Positions 25,150 through 33,301 of a DNA stretch of 64,000 nt are shown in pieces. Within the stretch, counting starts at the first letter, position 1. Each line of letters begins with the position of its first letter. The notes beneath the pieces were generated by a model, which made no database searches, was not told the origin of the DNA, and worked only from the letters and a program-made list of their open reading frames with translations. Origin of the DNA: Rhizobium lusitanum. Its GTDB lineage: Bacteria; Pseudomonadota; Alphaproteobacteria; Rhizobiales; Rhizobiaceae. Position numbers and translations under genes: made by a program. The stretch spans positions 1,240,001 through 1,304,000 of the forward strand of contig NZ_CP050307.1 of NCBI RefSeq assembly GCF_014189535.1, in the 5' to 3' direction.

Positions 25150-26136
25150 ATGCGTAAAACCACGTCCAAATGGCTGTCCGGGCTCGTCCTCGCGGGCACC
25201 TTCATGGCAAGCGTCGCGACTGCGGCCGCCGAACCGATCAAGATCGCCATCGCCAATTTCGGCGAACACCCGCAGCTCAATGCCTCGATCACCGGCTTCA
25301 AGAAGGCCCTCGCGGACAATGGCTTCGTCGAAGGCAAGGACGTCGTTTATACCGAGAGCAACACGAGCTTCGATGCCTCGCTGGTGCCGCAGATGATCGC
25401 CAAGCTGCAGTCCGAGCACCCCAAGCTGATGTACACCGTCACCACGCCGGTCTCCCAGATCGCCAAGAAGGCGCTGGCAGGCTCGGGCATCCCGATCGTG
25501 TTCTCGGCCGTGACCGATCCGGTTGCCGCCAAGCTGGTTCCGTCCTGGGACGCCGGCGACGAGGGCATCACCGGTGCATCCGACCTGCAGGATATCGCCG
25601 CCATCATGACCTTCACCAAGAAGCTGCTGCCGAACGCCAAGCGCTTCGGCGTGCCCTACAATCCGGGCGAAGCCAACGACGTCGCCCTTCTCGATAAGGT
25701 CAAGGAGGCAGCCCCGGCTGCTGGCTTCGAAGTCGTTCCCGTCGGCGTCGACAGCGTCAACGACATCCAGCAGCGCATCGCATCGCTGGCCGGCAAGGCC
25801 GACGTGATCTACACGCCCGCCTCCAACCTGCTGCAGCCGGCAATCACCGCCGTTTCCGCGGCCGCCCGCCAGGCACAGATCCCGATCGTCAATTCAGATG
25901 ACGCCGCCGTTCGCAGCGGCATCGTACCGGCAAGCTTCGCGGTCAATTACGAGCAGGTCGGCGAAAATGCCGGCAAGATCGCCGCGCAGATCCTGAAGGG
26001 CACAGATCCGAAGACGATTGCTCCGGTGCGCCCGGCCTATGCCGACCATGCGCCGCTGATCAACAAGACGGTTCTGAAGGCCTTCGGCGCCGAGGTGCCG
26101 GCCGGGCTTGCCGATTGCAATTGCTTCGTCAACTGA
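25150..26136 (+). CDS. ABC transporter substrate-binding protein (ABC_sub_bind / TrpX-like)
   Basis: A 328-residue periplasmic protein with a signal peptide (1-27, cleavage after ATAAA). The mature IKIAIANFGEHPQLNASITGFKKALADNGFVEG and the IPIVFSAVTDPVAAKLV and IPIVNSDDAAVRSG segments are those of the ABC_sub_bind family. Gram-positive TrpX proteins of this family are linked with tryptophan uptake. Here the following genes encode kynureninase and an arylformamidase-like hydrolase, so the ligand is inferred to be kynurenine or a related tryptophan product. It is the first gene of the operon, 76 bases before the ATPase gene. Confidence 0.9.
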   Translation: MRKTTSKWLSGLVLAGTFMASVATAAAEPIKIAIANFGEHPQLNASITGFKKALADNGFVEGKDVVYTESNTSFDASLVPQMIAKLQSEHPKLMYTVTTPVSQIAKKALAGSGIPIVFSAVTDPVAAKLVPSWDAGDEGITGASDLQDIAAIMTFTKKLLPNAKRFGVPYNPGEANDVALLDKVKEAAPAAGFEVVPVGVDSVNDIQQRIASLAGKADVIYTPASNLLQPAITAVSAAARQAQIPIVNSDDAAVRSGIVPASFAVNYEQVGENAGKIAAQILKGTDPKTIAPVRPAYADHAPLINKTVLKAFGAEVPAGLADCNCFVN

Positions 26137-26212
26137 CAAGCGGCATCTTCGACAGACAATTCAGCAGATATGGCGGCGTGGCCAACGCCGCCATTTTTTC
26201 AAGGAGGCACGG

Positions 26213-26992
26213 ATGCTGGACATCAAATCCGCGCGCAAGGTTTTCTATAAGGGACTGCCGGACGAGAAGGTCGCGCTCGACGGCCTCGCCCTGTCGCTGA
26301 AGAGCGGCGAATTCGGCGTGGTCATCGGCTCGAACGGCGCTGGCAAGAGCAGCATGCTCAATGCCATTTCCGGCGCGCTCAGCCTCGATTCCGGCCAGAT
26401 CATCATCAATGGCGACGACGTTACCGGCTCGCCGGTGCACAAGCGCGCCGCGCGGCTCGCCCGCGTCTTCCAGGACCCGATGAAGGGCACCGCCGCCAGC
26501 ATGACGGTTGCCGAAAACATGCTGCTCGCCGAATTGCGCGGTAAGAAGCGCGCCCTGCGCCCGGGTCTCAACGCATCCCGGCTTGCCACCTATAGGGAAC
26601 GGCTGTCGGTTCTCGGCCTCGGCCTGGAGAGCCGGCTGGATACGAAGGTGGAGCTGCTCTCCGGCGGCCAGCGGCAATCGCTGTCGCTGATCATGGCCGT
26701 CGGCGGTTCGCCGGATGTCCTGTTGCTCGACGAACATACCGCGGCACTTGATCCGCGCACCGCCGATATCGTCATGCAAGCGACTGTGCGCACCGTCGAG
26801 GCGCTGAAGCTGACCACCCTGATGGTGACACACAACATGCAGCACGCCGTCGATTTCGGCGACAGCATCATCATGCTCGACGCCGGCCGCGTTCATCTCG
26901 AAATCACCGGCGAGGGAAAACGTCGGATCACCGTGCCCGAGCTGATCGGTCATTTCGCCGTCAAGACCGACCGCATGCTGCTGGTGAGCTGA
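26213..26992 (+). CDS. ABC transporter ATP-binding protein
   Basis: A 259-residue ATPase. Walker A is GSNGAGKSS (about residue 39), the signature is LLSGGQRQSLSL, and Walker B is VLLLDEHTAALDP, with H-loop VTHN. The DEHTAALDP wording in place of DEPTSALD is characteristic of the ATPases that partner ABC_sub_bind proteins. AAGGAGG lies six bases before the ATG. It energises uptake through the permease encoded four bases downstream. Confidence 0.92.
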   Translation: MLDIKSARKVFYKGLPDEKVALDGLALSLKSGEFGVVIGSNGAGKSSMLNAISGALSLDSGQIIINGDDVTGSPVHKRAARLARVFQDPMKGTAASMTVAENMLLAELRGKKRALRPGLNASRLATYRERLSVLGLGLESRLDTKVELLSGGQRQSLSLIMAVGGSPDVLLLDEHTAALDPRTADIVMQATVRTVEALKLTTLMVTHNMQHAVDFGDSIIMLDAGRVHLEITGEGKRRITVPELIGHFAVKTDRMLLVS

Positions 26993-26996
26993 TATC

Positions 26997-27920
26997 ATGG
27001 ATTTCATTCAGACAACCGTTTCAAGCTTCATCTCGCTGATCCCGGTCACGCTGGCGCAGAGTTTCATCCTGAGCTTCGTCGTGCTCGGCATCATGATCCC
27101 CTTCCGCATGCTGAGCTTTCCGGATCTGACCAGCGAAGGCGCCTTTCCGCTCGGCGGCTGCATCTGCGGCATCCTGCTTGCGGCAGGCGTGACGCCGCCG
27201 CTCGCGATCGCTGCTTCTTTCGCCATCGGGCTTGCGGCCGGCTGCTGCACAGCCTTCATTCATCTACGCTTCCGCATCCACACGCTGCTCGCCGGCATCC
27301 TGATGTCGACCATGCTCTACAGCATCAACCTCGGCATCATGGGTAAGTCGAACCTCTCGGTCTTCGGCGCGCCGACCGTCTTCGACTGGGTGCCCCTGAC
27401 GCAGCCGGGCTTTCCGGCGAGCAAGATCGTCATTGCCGGCCTGATCGCCCTCATCGTCCTGATTGCCCTCAACCTCTATTTCAAGACGGAGAAGGGCACG
27501 GCGATGCGCGCCGTCGGCGCCAATCCCGATATGGCCGAGGCGCAGGGCATCAATGTCTGGGCCGCGACCATCGGCGGCGTCGGTCTCGCAAGCGCCTTTT
27601 CCGCCACCAGCGGGGCGCTGATGGTGCAGTCGCAGGGCTTTGCCGATGTGAACATGGGCATCGGCATCCTCATTAACGGCCTGGCCGCGCTGATGATCGG
27701 CGAGGCTTTCACCGGCAAGCAGACTGTGTTGCGACAGCTGCTCGCGCCCTTTGTCGGCTCGATCATCTATTACCAGCTCGTGTCGCTGTGCCTTGCCGCT
27801 GGCCTGCCGCCGTCGAACCTGAAGCTCGCCACCGGCCTGTTCGTACTCATCATGCTGGCGCTGCCGAGCATCCGCCGCAGCCGTGGCGGTGCGCCCTCCA
27901 GGGAAACCATTCGCGAATAA
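26997..27920 (+). CDS. ABC transporter permease
   Basis: A 307-residue inner-membrane protein with about eight hydrophobic segments. PFRMLSFPDLTSEGAFPLGGCICG and NPDMAEAQGINV-type motifs match the LivH-like permeases associated with ABC_sub_bind systems. Only one permease gene is present, so it probably works as a homodimer. It starts four bases after the ATPase stop, a sign of translational coupling, and kynureninase follows 13 bases later. Confidence 0.9.
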   Translation: MDFIQTTVSSFISLIPVTLAQSFILSFVVLGIMIPFRMLSFPDLTSEGAFPLGGCICGILLAAGVTPPLAIAASFAIGLAAGCCTAFIHLRFRIHTLLAGILMSTMLYSINLGIMGKSNLSVFGAPTVFDWVPLTQPGFPASKIVIAGLIALIVLIALNLYFKTEKGTAMRAVGANPDMAEAQGINVWAATIGGVGLASAFSATSGALMVQSQGFADVNMGIGILINGLAALMIGEAFTGKQTVLRQLLAPFVGSIIYYQLVSLCLAAGLPPSNLKLATGLFVLIMLALPSIRRSRGGAPSRETIRE

Positions 27921-27933
27921 AGAGGCCGATACC

Positions 27934-29181
27934 ATGGACAGCCTTCCCGATCTCGCCGCCATCGAGGCCATGGACGAGGCCGATCCGCTGCGCTTCTTTC
28001 GCAGTCGCTTCGCCCTGCCCCACGGCGTCATCTATCTCGACGGCAACTCTCTCGGCGCTGCCTCGCATGATGTCTTCACGGAACTCAAGCAGGCGATGAT
28101 GGAGGAATGGGGCAACGGTCTCATTCGCAGCTGGAATAGCGCCGGCTGGTTCCAGCTGCCGCTCGAACTCGGCGACCGCATCGGCCGGCTGATCGGCGCC
28201 GCACCCGGCCAGACCGTGGTCGCCGACTCCACGTCGATCAATATCTACAAGGCCCTGCATGCGGCCTTAGCGATGCGCCTCGACCGTAACATCATCGTTG
28301 CCGAAGGCGATAGTTTCCCGACTGACCTCTACATGGCGGAAGGTGTCACTTCCACACGGCCGGGCACCACGCTTCGCCTCGAAGGCCGGGATGCCGACGA
28401 TATCGAGAGCCTGATCGACAACCAGACCGCCGTCGTCCTCGTCAACCACGTCAACTACAAGACCGGCGCGCTGCGCGACATGGCGGCGCTGACGCGCCGG
28501 ATCCACGAGGCCGGCGCGCTGGTCATCTGGGATCTCTGCCACAGCGCCGGCGCATTGCCCGTCGATCTCGACGGCGCCAATGCCGATTTCGCGGTCGGCT
28601 GCACCTATAAATATCTGAACGGCGGCCCCGGCGCGCCGGCCTTCATTTATGCCGCGCACCGCCATCATGCCTCAATCGTCCAGCCGCTCAGCGGCTGGTG
28701 GAGCCATGCCCGGCCTTTCGCCTTCGAGCAGGGTTTTGCCGAGGGCGATGGCATCAAGCGCTTTCTTTGTGGAACGCCGCCGGTCCTGTCGCTGCGGGCG
28801 CTGAAAGGCGCGCTTGGCATCTGGGACGAGGTCGATCTGGATATGCTGCGCCAGAAGAGCATCGCGCTCAGCGATCTCTTTATCCGCTTGGTCGAAGCCA
28901 AATGCGGCCAATATGGCGTCGTGCTGGACACCACGCGCGACAGCGAACAACGCGGCAGCCAGGTCTCCTTCACCCATGACCACGGCTATGAAGTGATGCA
29001 GGCCTTGATCGAGTGCGGCGTCATTGGCGATTTCCGTGCGCCTTCGACCCTGCGCTTCGGCTTCACGCCGCTTTACGTCAGCTACCGCGATGTCTGGCAG
29101 GCAGCCGGTGTGCTGGAAGATATTCTGAGCAGCGGATCATGGCAGGACGCACGCTTTGCCGTGCGCTCCGCCGTGACCTGA
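27934..29181 (+). CDS. kynU: Kynureninase
   Basis: A 415-residue PLP enzyme of the normal kynureninase length. The start IYLDGNSLGAAS and HVNYKTGALRDM, the cofactor Asp in WDLCHSAGALPVDL, and the Schiff-base lysine in GCTYKYLNGGPGAPAF are diagnostic. It hydrolyses L-kynurenine to anthranilate and alanine (or 3-hydroxykynurenine to 3-hydroxyanthranilate) in the cytoplasm. It is the fourth gene of an operon with an ABC importer and a putative formamidase. No tryptophan 2,3-dioxygenase gene is nearby, which supports uptake of a preformed substrate. Confidence 0.93.
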   Translation: MDSLPDLAAIEAMDEADPLRFFRSRFALPHGVIYLDGNSLGAASHDVFTELKQAMMEEWGNGLIRSWNSAGWFQLPLELGDRIGRLIGAAPGQTVVADSTSINIYKALHAALAMRLDRNIIVAEGDSFPTDLYMAEGVTSTRPGTTLRLEGRDADDIESLIDNQTAVVLVNHVNYKTGALRDMAALTRRIHEAGALVIWDLCHSAGALPVDLDGANADFAVGCTYKYLNGGPGAPAFIYAAHRHHASIVQPLSGWWSHARPFAFEQGFAEGDGIKRFLCGTPPVLSLRALKGALGIWDEVDLDMLRQKSIALSDLFIRLVEAKCGQYGVVLDTTRDSEQRGSQVSFTHDHGYEVMQALIECGVIGDFRAPSTLRFGFTPLYVSYRDVWQAAGVLEDILSSGSWQDARFAVRSAVT

Positions 29182-29219
29182 TATCGGATAGGCCTTCGCA
29201 AGAACCGGGAGATCGGGCA

Positions 29220-30050
29220 ATGAGCTATTTCAGGATCACCGATTGGGACGTTGCCTATACCAACGGCGCCTATGTCGTTGATGGAGACCGCTGGCCGGCG
29301 GCCTGGGCGGGGCCCGCACAGGCCTTCCGCGATAGCCTGGCGGCCAACGGGCGAGCCAAGCTCGACCTTGCCTACGGGCCACGCACGCGCAATCGCTTCG
29401 ACCTTTTCCTCCCGCCCGAGAAGCCGAAGGGATTGGTTATCTTCATCCATGGCGGCTACTGGCTGGAGCTGGATAAGAGCTATTGGTCGCATATGGCGGC
29501 CGGCGCGGTCGCCAACGGCTACGCGGTCGCTTTTCCCTCCTACACACTTTGCCCGGACATTCGCATCAGCGGTATCGGGGAAGAGATCGCGGCCGCAATC
29601 GGCAAGGCTGCCGAGATGGTCAATGGTCCGTTGATACTGGCCGGACATTCCGCCGGCGGCCAACTTGTGGCCCGCATGGTCACCACCACCTCGCCGCTTC
29701 CCACTTCGGTCCGTGCCCGTATCAGCCATGTGGTTTCCATTTCCGGACTTCACGATCTGCGCCCGATCATGAAGCGGGCGATGAACCAGCAGCTACGTAT
29801 CGACGCGGCGGAAGCCATGGCCGAGAGTCCGGCGCTGCTGGAGCCGGTGAACAATATCCGCCTCACCTGCTGGGTCGGCGGCGCGGAGCGCTCCGAATTC
29901 GTCCGTCAAAGCGCCCTGCTGGCCAATATCTGGACCGGTCTCGGCGCGGCGACGGCAACCGTCGTCGAGCCGGACCGGAATCATTTCACCATCTTGGACG
30001 GCCTTGCCGATCCGGCGCATCCGTTGACGCAAGCTCTGCTCGCTGAATGA
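29220..30050 (+). CDS. Alpha/beta hydrolase, probable arylformamidase (kynurenine formamidase)
   Basis: A 276-residue alpha/beta hydrolase. The oxyanion motif HGGYW (residues 77-81) and nucleophile elbow GHSAGG (Ser144) with a late NHFTILDGL His are those of the arylformamidase/Est-like group. Placed 38 bases after kynureninase, it would convert N-formylkynurenine to kynurenine. This is unrelated in fold to the metal-dependent KynB formamidase common in bacteria, and resembles the eukaryotic type. The ATG at 29220 was chosen because the longer frame overlaps kynureninase. Function is inferred from context. Confidence 0.82.
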   Translation: MSYFRITDWDVAYTNGAYVVDGDRWPAAWAGPAQAFRDSLAANGRAKLDLAYGPRTRNRFDLFLPPEKPKGLVIFIHGGYWLELDKSYWSHMAAGAVANGYAVAFPSYTLCPDIRISGIGEEIAAAIGKAAEMVNGPLILAGHSAGGQLVARMVTTTSPLPTSVRARISHVVSISGLHDLRPIMKRAMNQQLRIDAAEAMAESPALLEPVNNIRLTCWVGGAERSEFVRQSALLANIWTGLGAATATVVEPDRNHFTILDGLADPAHPLTQALLAE

Positions 30051-30063
30051 TCGGAAAGAGGGA

Positions 30064-30486
30064 TTATGCCTTTACAGGTGCATTGATCGCCCAGGTGACG
30101 CCGAAGGGATCGCGAAGCTGGCCCCAAAGATCGCCCCAGAACATCACCTGCGGTTCCATGACGACTTCCGCTCCGGCCTGGACGGCACGCGCCCACCAGG
30201 GATCGAGATCGTCGACAAGCAGTTGCAGCGAGAAGGCCTGCGGCTTTTCCACTCCAAAACCATGTTCGGGATAGAAATCGCCCAGCATCAGCGAGCTGCC
30301 GTTGACATAGAGATGGATGTGCATCGTCCGGCCCTGCTCATCGGCCGGATACATGAAGGCACGCTCGGCTCCGAAGGCACGTTCATAGAATTCGGCGGCC
30401 TTTACGGCGCCATCCACCATCACATAGGTCACCAGGCCACCCTTGGCCGGGATATTGGGCTGGGGTGATTGTTCTGTATCGGTCAT
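30064..30486 (-). CDS. VOC (glyoxalase/bleomycin resistance) family protein, PhnB-like
   Basis: A 140-residue protein with a paired beta-alpha-beta-beta-beta module: LVTYVMVDGAVKAAEFYERAFGAE, HIHLYVNGSSLMLGDF, and LDPWWARAVQAGAEVVMEPQVMFWGDLWGQLRDPFGVTWAI. These features match the PhnB-like YxxxxDxD-poor subgroup of the VOC superfamily. No metal-binding set can be assigned with confidence. GAGGAG precedes the ATG at 30486. It converges on the hydrolase gene 13 bases away and is unlikely to be part of that operon. Confidence 0.82.
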   Translation of the reverse strand: MTDTEQSPQPNIPAKGGLVTYVMVDGAVKAAEFYERAFGAERAFMYPADEQGRTMHIHLYVNGSSLMLGDFYPEHGFGVEKPQAFSLQLLVDDLDPWWARAVQAGAEVVMEPQVMFWGDLWGQLRDPFGVTWAINAPVKA

Positions 30487-30642
30487 GATCGTCTCCTCGG
30501 AACAGGTTTGAACGTTGCGCCCGTCGGCGGGCTGCCCCAAGGACGATGGCCGATCACGTTTCCCGACAGGCGAAGCCAAATATTTTCCATTTTATCATTT
30601 CGTGGCAGAACACATTGCATCCGAATGAAAGGCGAGAGGCAT

Positions 30643-31020
30643 ATGCACCGATGGCGAATAGCTTTACTCCTCGTATGCCTGCCGGCTGTCGCGGCCCATA
30701 ATTGTTCGGCATCCGAAGCCGCCTATCGTGGCATAGAGGACGACAGGACGAACGGCGTGAAGCACGGCCTGTTCGAGATCCGGGAAGAGGCGAGACAATT
30801 CATCGCCAGGGAAAATCTGTCTCGCGATACGCATTGGGAGGCGCTTGACCCAAACCTGAAGATTCAGGTACCCCGATGCGCCGTTCCGCTAACGGTCAAG
30901 TGGGTTCCCAAAACCTATGGCCTGTCCGCACCGAATGTCGCGGTGTTCTGCGGCAGGACGATCGACGGCAGTTGGGAAAAACGCTGGAACGTCTTCGTTC
31001 CCGTCACCTCAAAGCGATGA
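30643..31020 (+). CDS. Small exported protein resembling the N-terminal domain of FlgA
   Basis: A 125-residue protein with a signal peptide (hydrophobic 5-22). The mature part has a helix (REEARQFIARENL), then WEALDPNLKIQVPRCAVPLTV with two cysteines later paired by VAVFCG, and it ends RWNVFVPV. This order (LDPxL, C, PL, then V-x-C and W-x-VPV) is what the N-terminal domain of the flagellar P-ring chaperone FlgA shows; the SAF domain that follows in FlgA is missing. ATG 30643 follows GAGAGG; another ATG lies at 30625. The end overlaps the convergent GGDEF-EAL gene by 12 bases. Similarity is by eye. Confidence 0.6.
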   Translation: MHRWRIALLLVCLPAVAAHNCSASEAAYRGIEDDRTNGVKHGLFEIREEARQFIARENLSRDTHWEALDPNLKIQVPRCAVPLTVKWVPKTYGLSAPNVAVFCGRTIDGSWEKRWNVFVPVTSKR

Positions 31021-33084
31021 AACCCGCTTCACGGGGCGCTTTTCACCAAAGATCAGCGCCTCCGCATCCTGTCGCGGCATGGGCCGTCCGAGCAGGAAAC
31101 CCTGGACTTCGCTGTAGCCCTCGGCCCGCAGTTTCCCCAGCTGCTCTTCCGTTTCAATGCCTTCGGCCAACGTCATGGCATTGAATCCGGAGGCGATGCC
31201 GACGACGGCGCGGACGATGGCGAGATTGCCGGGATCGGTCTCGATGCCGGCAACGAAGCTGCGATCGAGCTTGATCTTGTCGAAGGCGAAGGAACGCAGA
31301 TAGCTCAATGACGAATAGCCCGTGCCGAAATCGTCGATGGCGATGCGGATGCCGAGCTCCTTCAAGGCGCGCAGCAATTGCAGGCTCTGCTCGACCTCGG
31401 AGAGCAGGACGGATTCGGTGATTTCGATTTCCAGCCGTTCAGGACGAAGTCCGGTCTCATCGAGCACTGAAACGATGGTGGCGAGCAGACCTGTATGCCG
31501 GAATTGATAGACGGACAGATTGACGGCGATCTTCAGGTCGCTCGGCCATCGCGCGGCGGTACGGCAAGCCTCCCGCAACACCCATTCGCCGATCGGCACG
31601 ATCATGCCGGTTTCCTCGGCAACGGGGATGAACTCCATCGGCGCAATCAGTCCACGCTCCGGATGCCGCCAGCGGATCAGCGCTTCGAAACCGGACAGGC
31701 CGTCATTGTCCAGCCGGATGATCGGCTGGTAATAAAGCTCAAATTCATCGTTCTGCAGTGCTTCGCGAAGCTCGACGGTGAGTTGATGGCGCCGCTCGGC
31801 CTCAAGCCGCATCTCGGTCTGGTAAAAACGATAGGTCGACCGGCCGCTGCCCTTGGCCGCGTAAAGCGCCAGGTCCGCGTCGCGCATCAGGACGTCGGCA
31901 TCCTCCGCATGGTCCGGCGCCATCGCGATACCGATGCTGCAGGTGACATGCTCGCGCACGCCATCCAGGTCGAAGGGGGCCGCGAGCGACAGCAGCAGCA
32001 GGTCGGCAAAGCGCTGTGCCCGGTCGGCATCGGTCATCCTCAGCACCAGCGCGAATTCGTCGCCGCCAAGCCGGGCGACAAGATCGCTTTTCTCGGCAAG
32101 CCGCAGAAGCCGCTCCGCGACCTGACGCAGAAGCGTGTCGCCGGCGGCATGCCCCTTGCTGTCGTTGATGTGCTTGAAATGATCGATATCGATGTAGAGC
32201 AGCGCGATCGGCGTTTCCGGAGTGGCGGCAGCCACCTGCCGGACGATACTTTCGGAAAAGAAGGCCCGGTTCGGAAGACCGGTCAGGGAATCATGCATGG
32301 CGAGATGCGCAAGCTTGGCCTCGACGCCGCGTTCCTCGGTAACATCCTGGGAAATGCCGAGAAGATAGCGTGGCGCTTCGCCCTTCGGCGCAGGCAGCGC
32401 CCGCTTCGCCGTTCTCAGGATGCGCGTGACGCCATCCATACCCCGGATTGTTTCTTCGAAATTGATGGTCGAAGCCGTTTCGAATGCGCGTTCATCCTGC
32501 TGACGAAAGGCCGCGATCTGCTCCTCATGAAAAACCGCCTGGTCGTTCTTACCGACAACATCTTTCGCCGGACGCCCCATGGCCGCCGCGCAGGCCTCGT
32601 TGAACAGGATGTAGCGGCCCTCCTCCGCCATGTCCTTGACGAAAACGCCGACGGGCAGATTGTCGACGATGCTGTCGAGCAGCGATCGGGTATCGGTGAC
32701 CTGCCGGTGTGCGGCATTGACCTCCGTGCGGTCCTGGACGATCGCCAGAATCGCTTCCTTGCCGTCGAAACGGATTTCGCGCCCGTAGGTCAGGACCTCG
32801 AATGTCTGGCCATCCGCCTTGAGATGGGTCCAACGCTCTGCTCTCTCCACATCCGTCCGGCACTGGATGGCATTGCGCATCCGTTCGCGCTCCCCATACG
32901 GGCGAATGTCGAGAACGGTCATGCCGGCATAATCTTCATGGCTATAGCCATAAAGCTGACGCGCGGCATCGTTGACGATGTGGAATTTCAGCGTCTTGGA
33001 ATCATAGACCCACATCGGCGAGGGATGCGTCTCGAACAGCGACCGAAAATCATCGTTCGGAGTGTCGGGCCAAACGGAGTTCAT
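31009..33084 (-). CDS. PAS-PAS-GGDEF-EAL cyclic-di-GMP turnover protein
   Basis: A 691-residue cytoplasmic protein without membrane segments. Two PAS domains (about 10-130 and 135-260; HPSPMWVYD and NLPVGVFVKD) precede a GGDEF domain with intact RLGGDEFALVLR and an EAL domain with GFEALIRWRHPERG, FGTGYSSLSYLRSF and KLDRSFV. Both catalytic motifs look complete, so it could make and degrade c-di-GMP under control of a PAS signal. The inhibitory-site RxxD upstream of GGDEF reads EKSD, so product inhibition may be lost. It is monocistronic; the only adjacent gene is the small FlgA-N-like protein that overlaps its 3' end. Confidence 0.93.
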   Translation of the reverse strand: MNSVWPDTPNDDFRSLFETHPSPMWVYDSKTLKFHIVNDAARQLYGYSHEDYAGMTVLDIRPYGERERMRNAIQCRTDVERAERWTHLKADGQTFEVLTYGREIRFDGKEAILAIVQDRTEVNAAHRQVTDTRSLLDSIVDNLPVGVFVKDMAEEGRYILFNEACAAAMGRPAKDVVGKNDQAVFHEEQIAAFRQQDERAFETASTINFEETIRGMDGVTRILRTAKRALPAPKGEAPRYLLGISQDVTEERGVEAKLAHLAMHDSLTGLPNRAFFSESIVRQVAAATPETPIALLYIDIDHFKHINDSKGHAAGDTLLRQVAERLLRLAEKSDLVARLGGDEFALVLRMTDADRAQRFADLLLLSLAAPFDLDGVREHVTCSIGIAMAPDHAEDADVLMRDADLALYAAKGSGRSTYRFYQTEMRLEAERRHQLTVELREALQNDEFELYYQPIIRLDNDGLSGFEALIRWRHPERGLIAPMEFIPVAEETGMIVPIGEWVLREACRTAARWPSDLKIAVNLSVYQFRHTGLLATIVSVLDETGLRPERLEIEITESVLLSEVEQSLQLLRALKELGIRIAIDDFGTGYSSLSYLRSFAFDKIKLDRSFVAGIETDPGNLAIVRAVVGIASGFNAMTLAEGIETEEQLGKLRAEGYSEVQGFLLGRPMPRQDAEALIFGEKRPVKRVSSL

Positions 33085-33301
33085 GTGCGGATCAACCTAG
33101 CCAATTTGCGTTGAAACGATACGGAAGCAAATAGCTATAGCGAAGAAAGTTAAACAAAATCAAAATGGTAGACAGATTAAACTTTAAGCAAAAGCCCATC
33201 AAATACGCAACAATCCGCTTCATTTTATTGACTATTCGCCGCCGCACAAATCGCGCTTGCCTTTTTGATAACTGAAGGCGCGATTATCAATCTCCCGATC
33301 T

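Noticed and set aside
31495..33114. 539-codon plus-strand open frame antisense to the GGDEF-EAL gene
   Set aside because: Codon pattern and sequence are those of an antisense shadow; the minus-strand protein has intact catalytic motifs.
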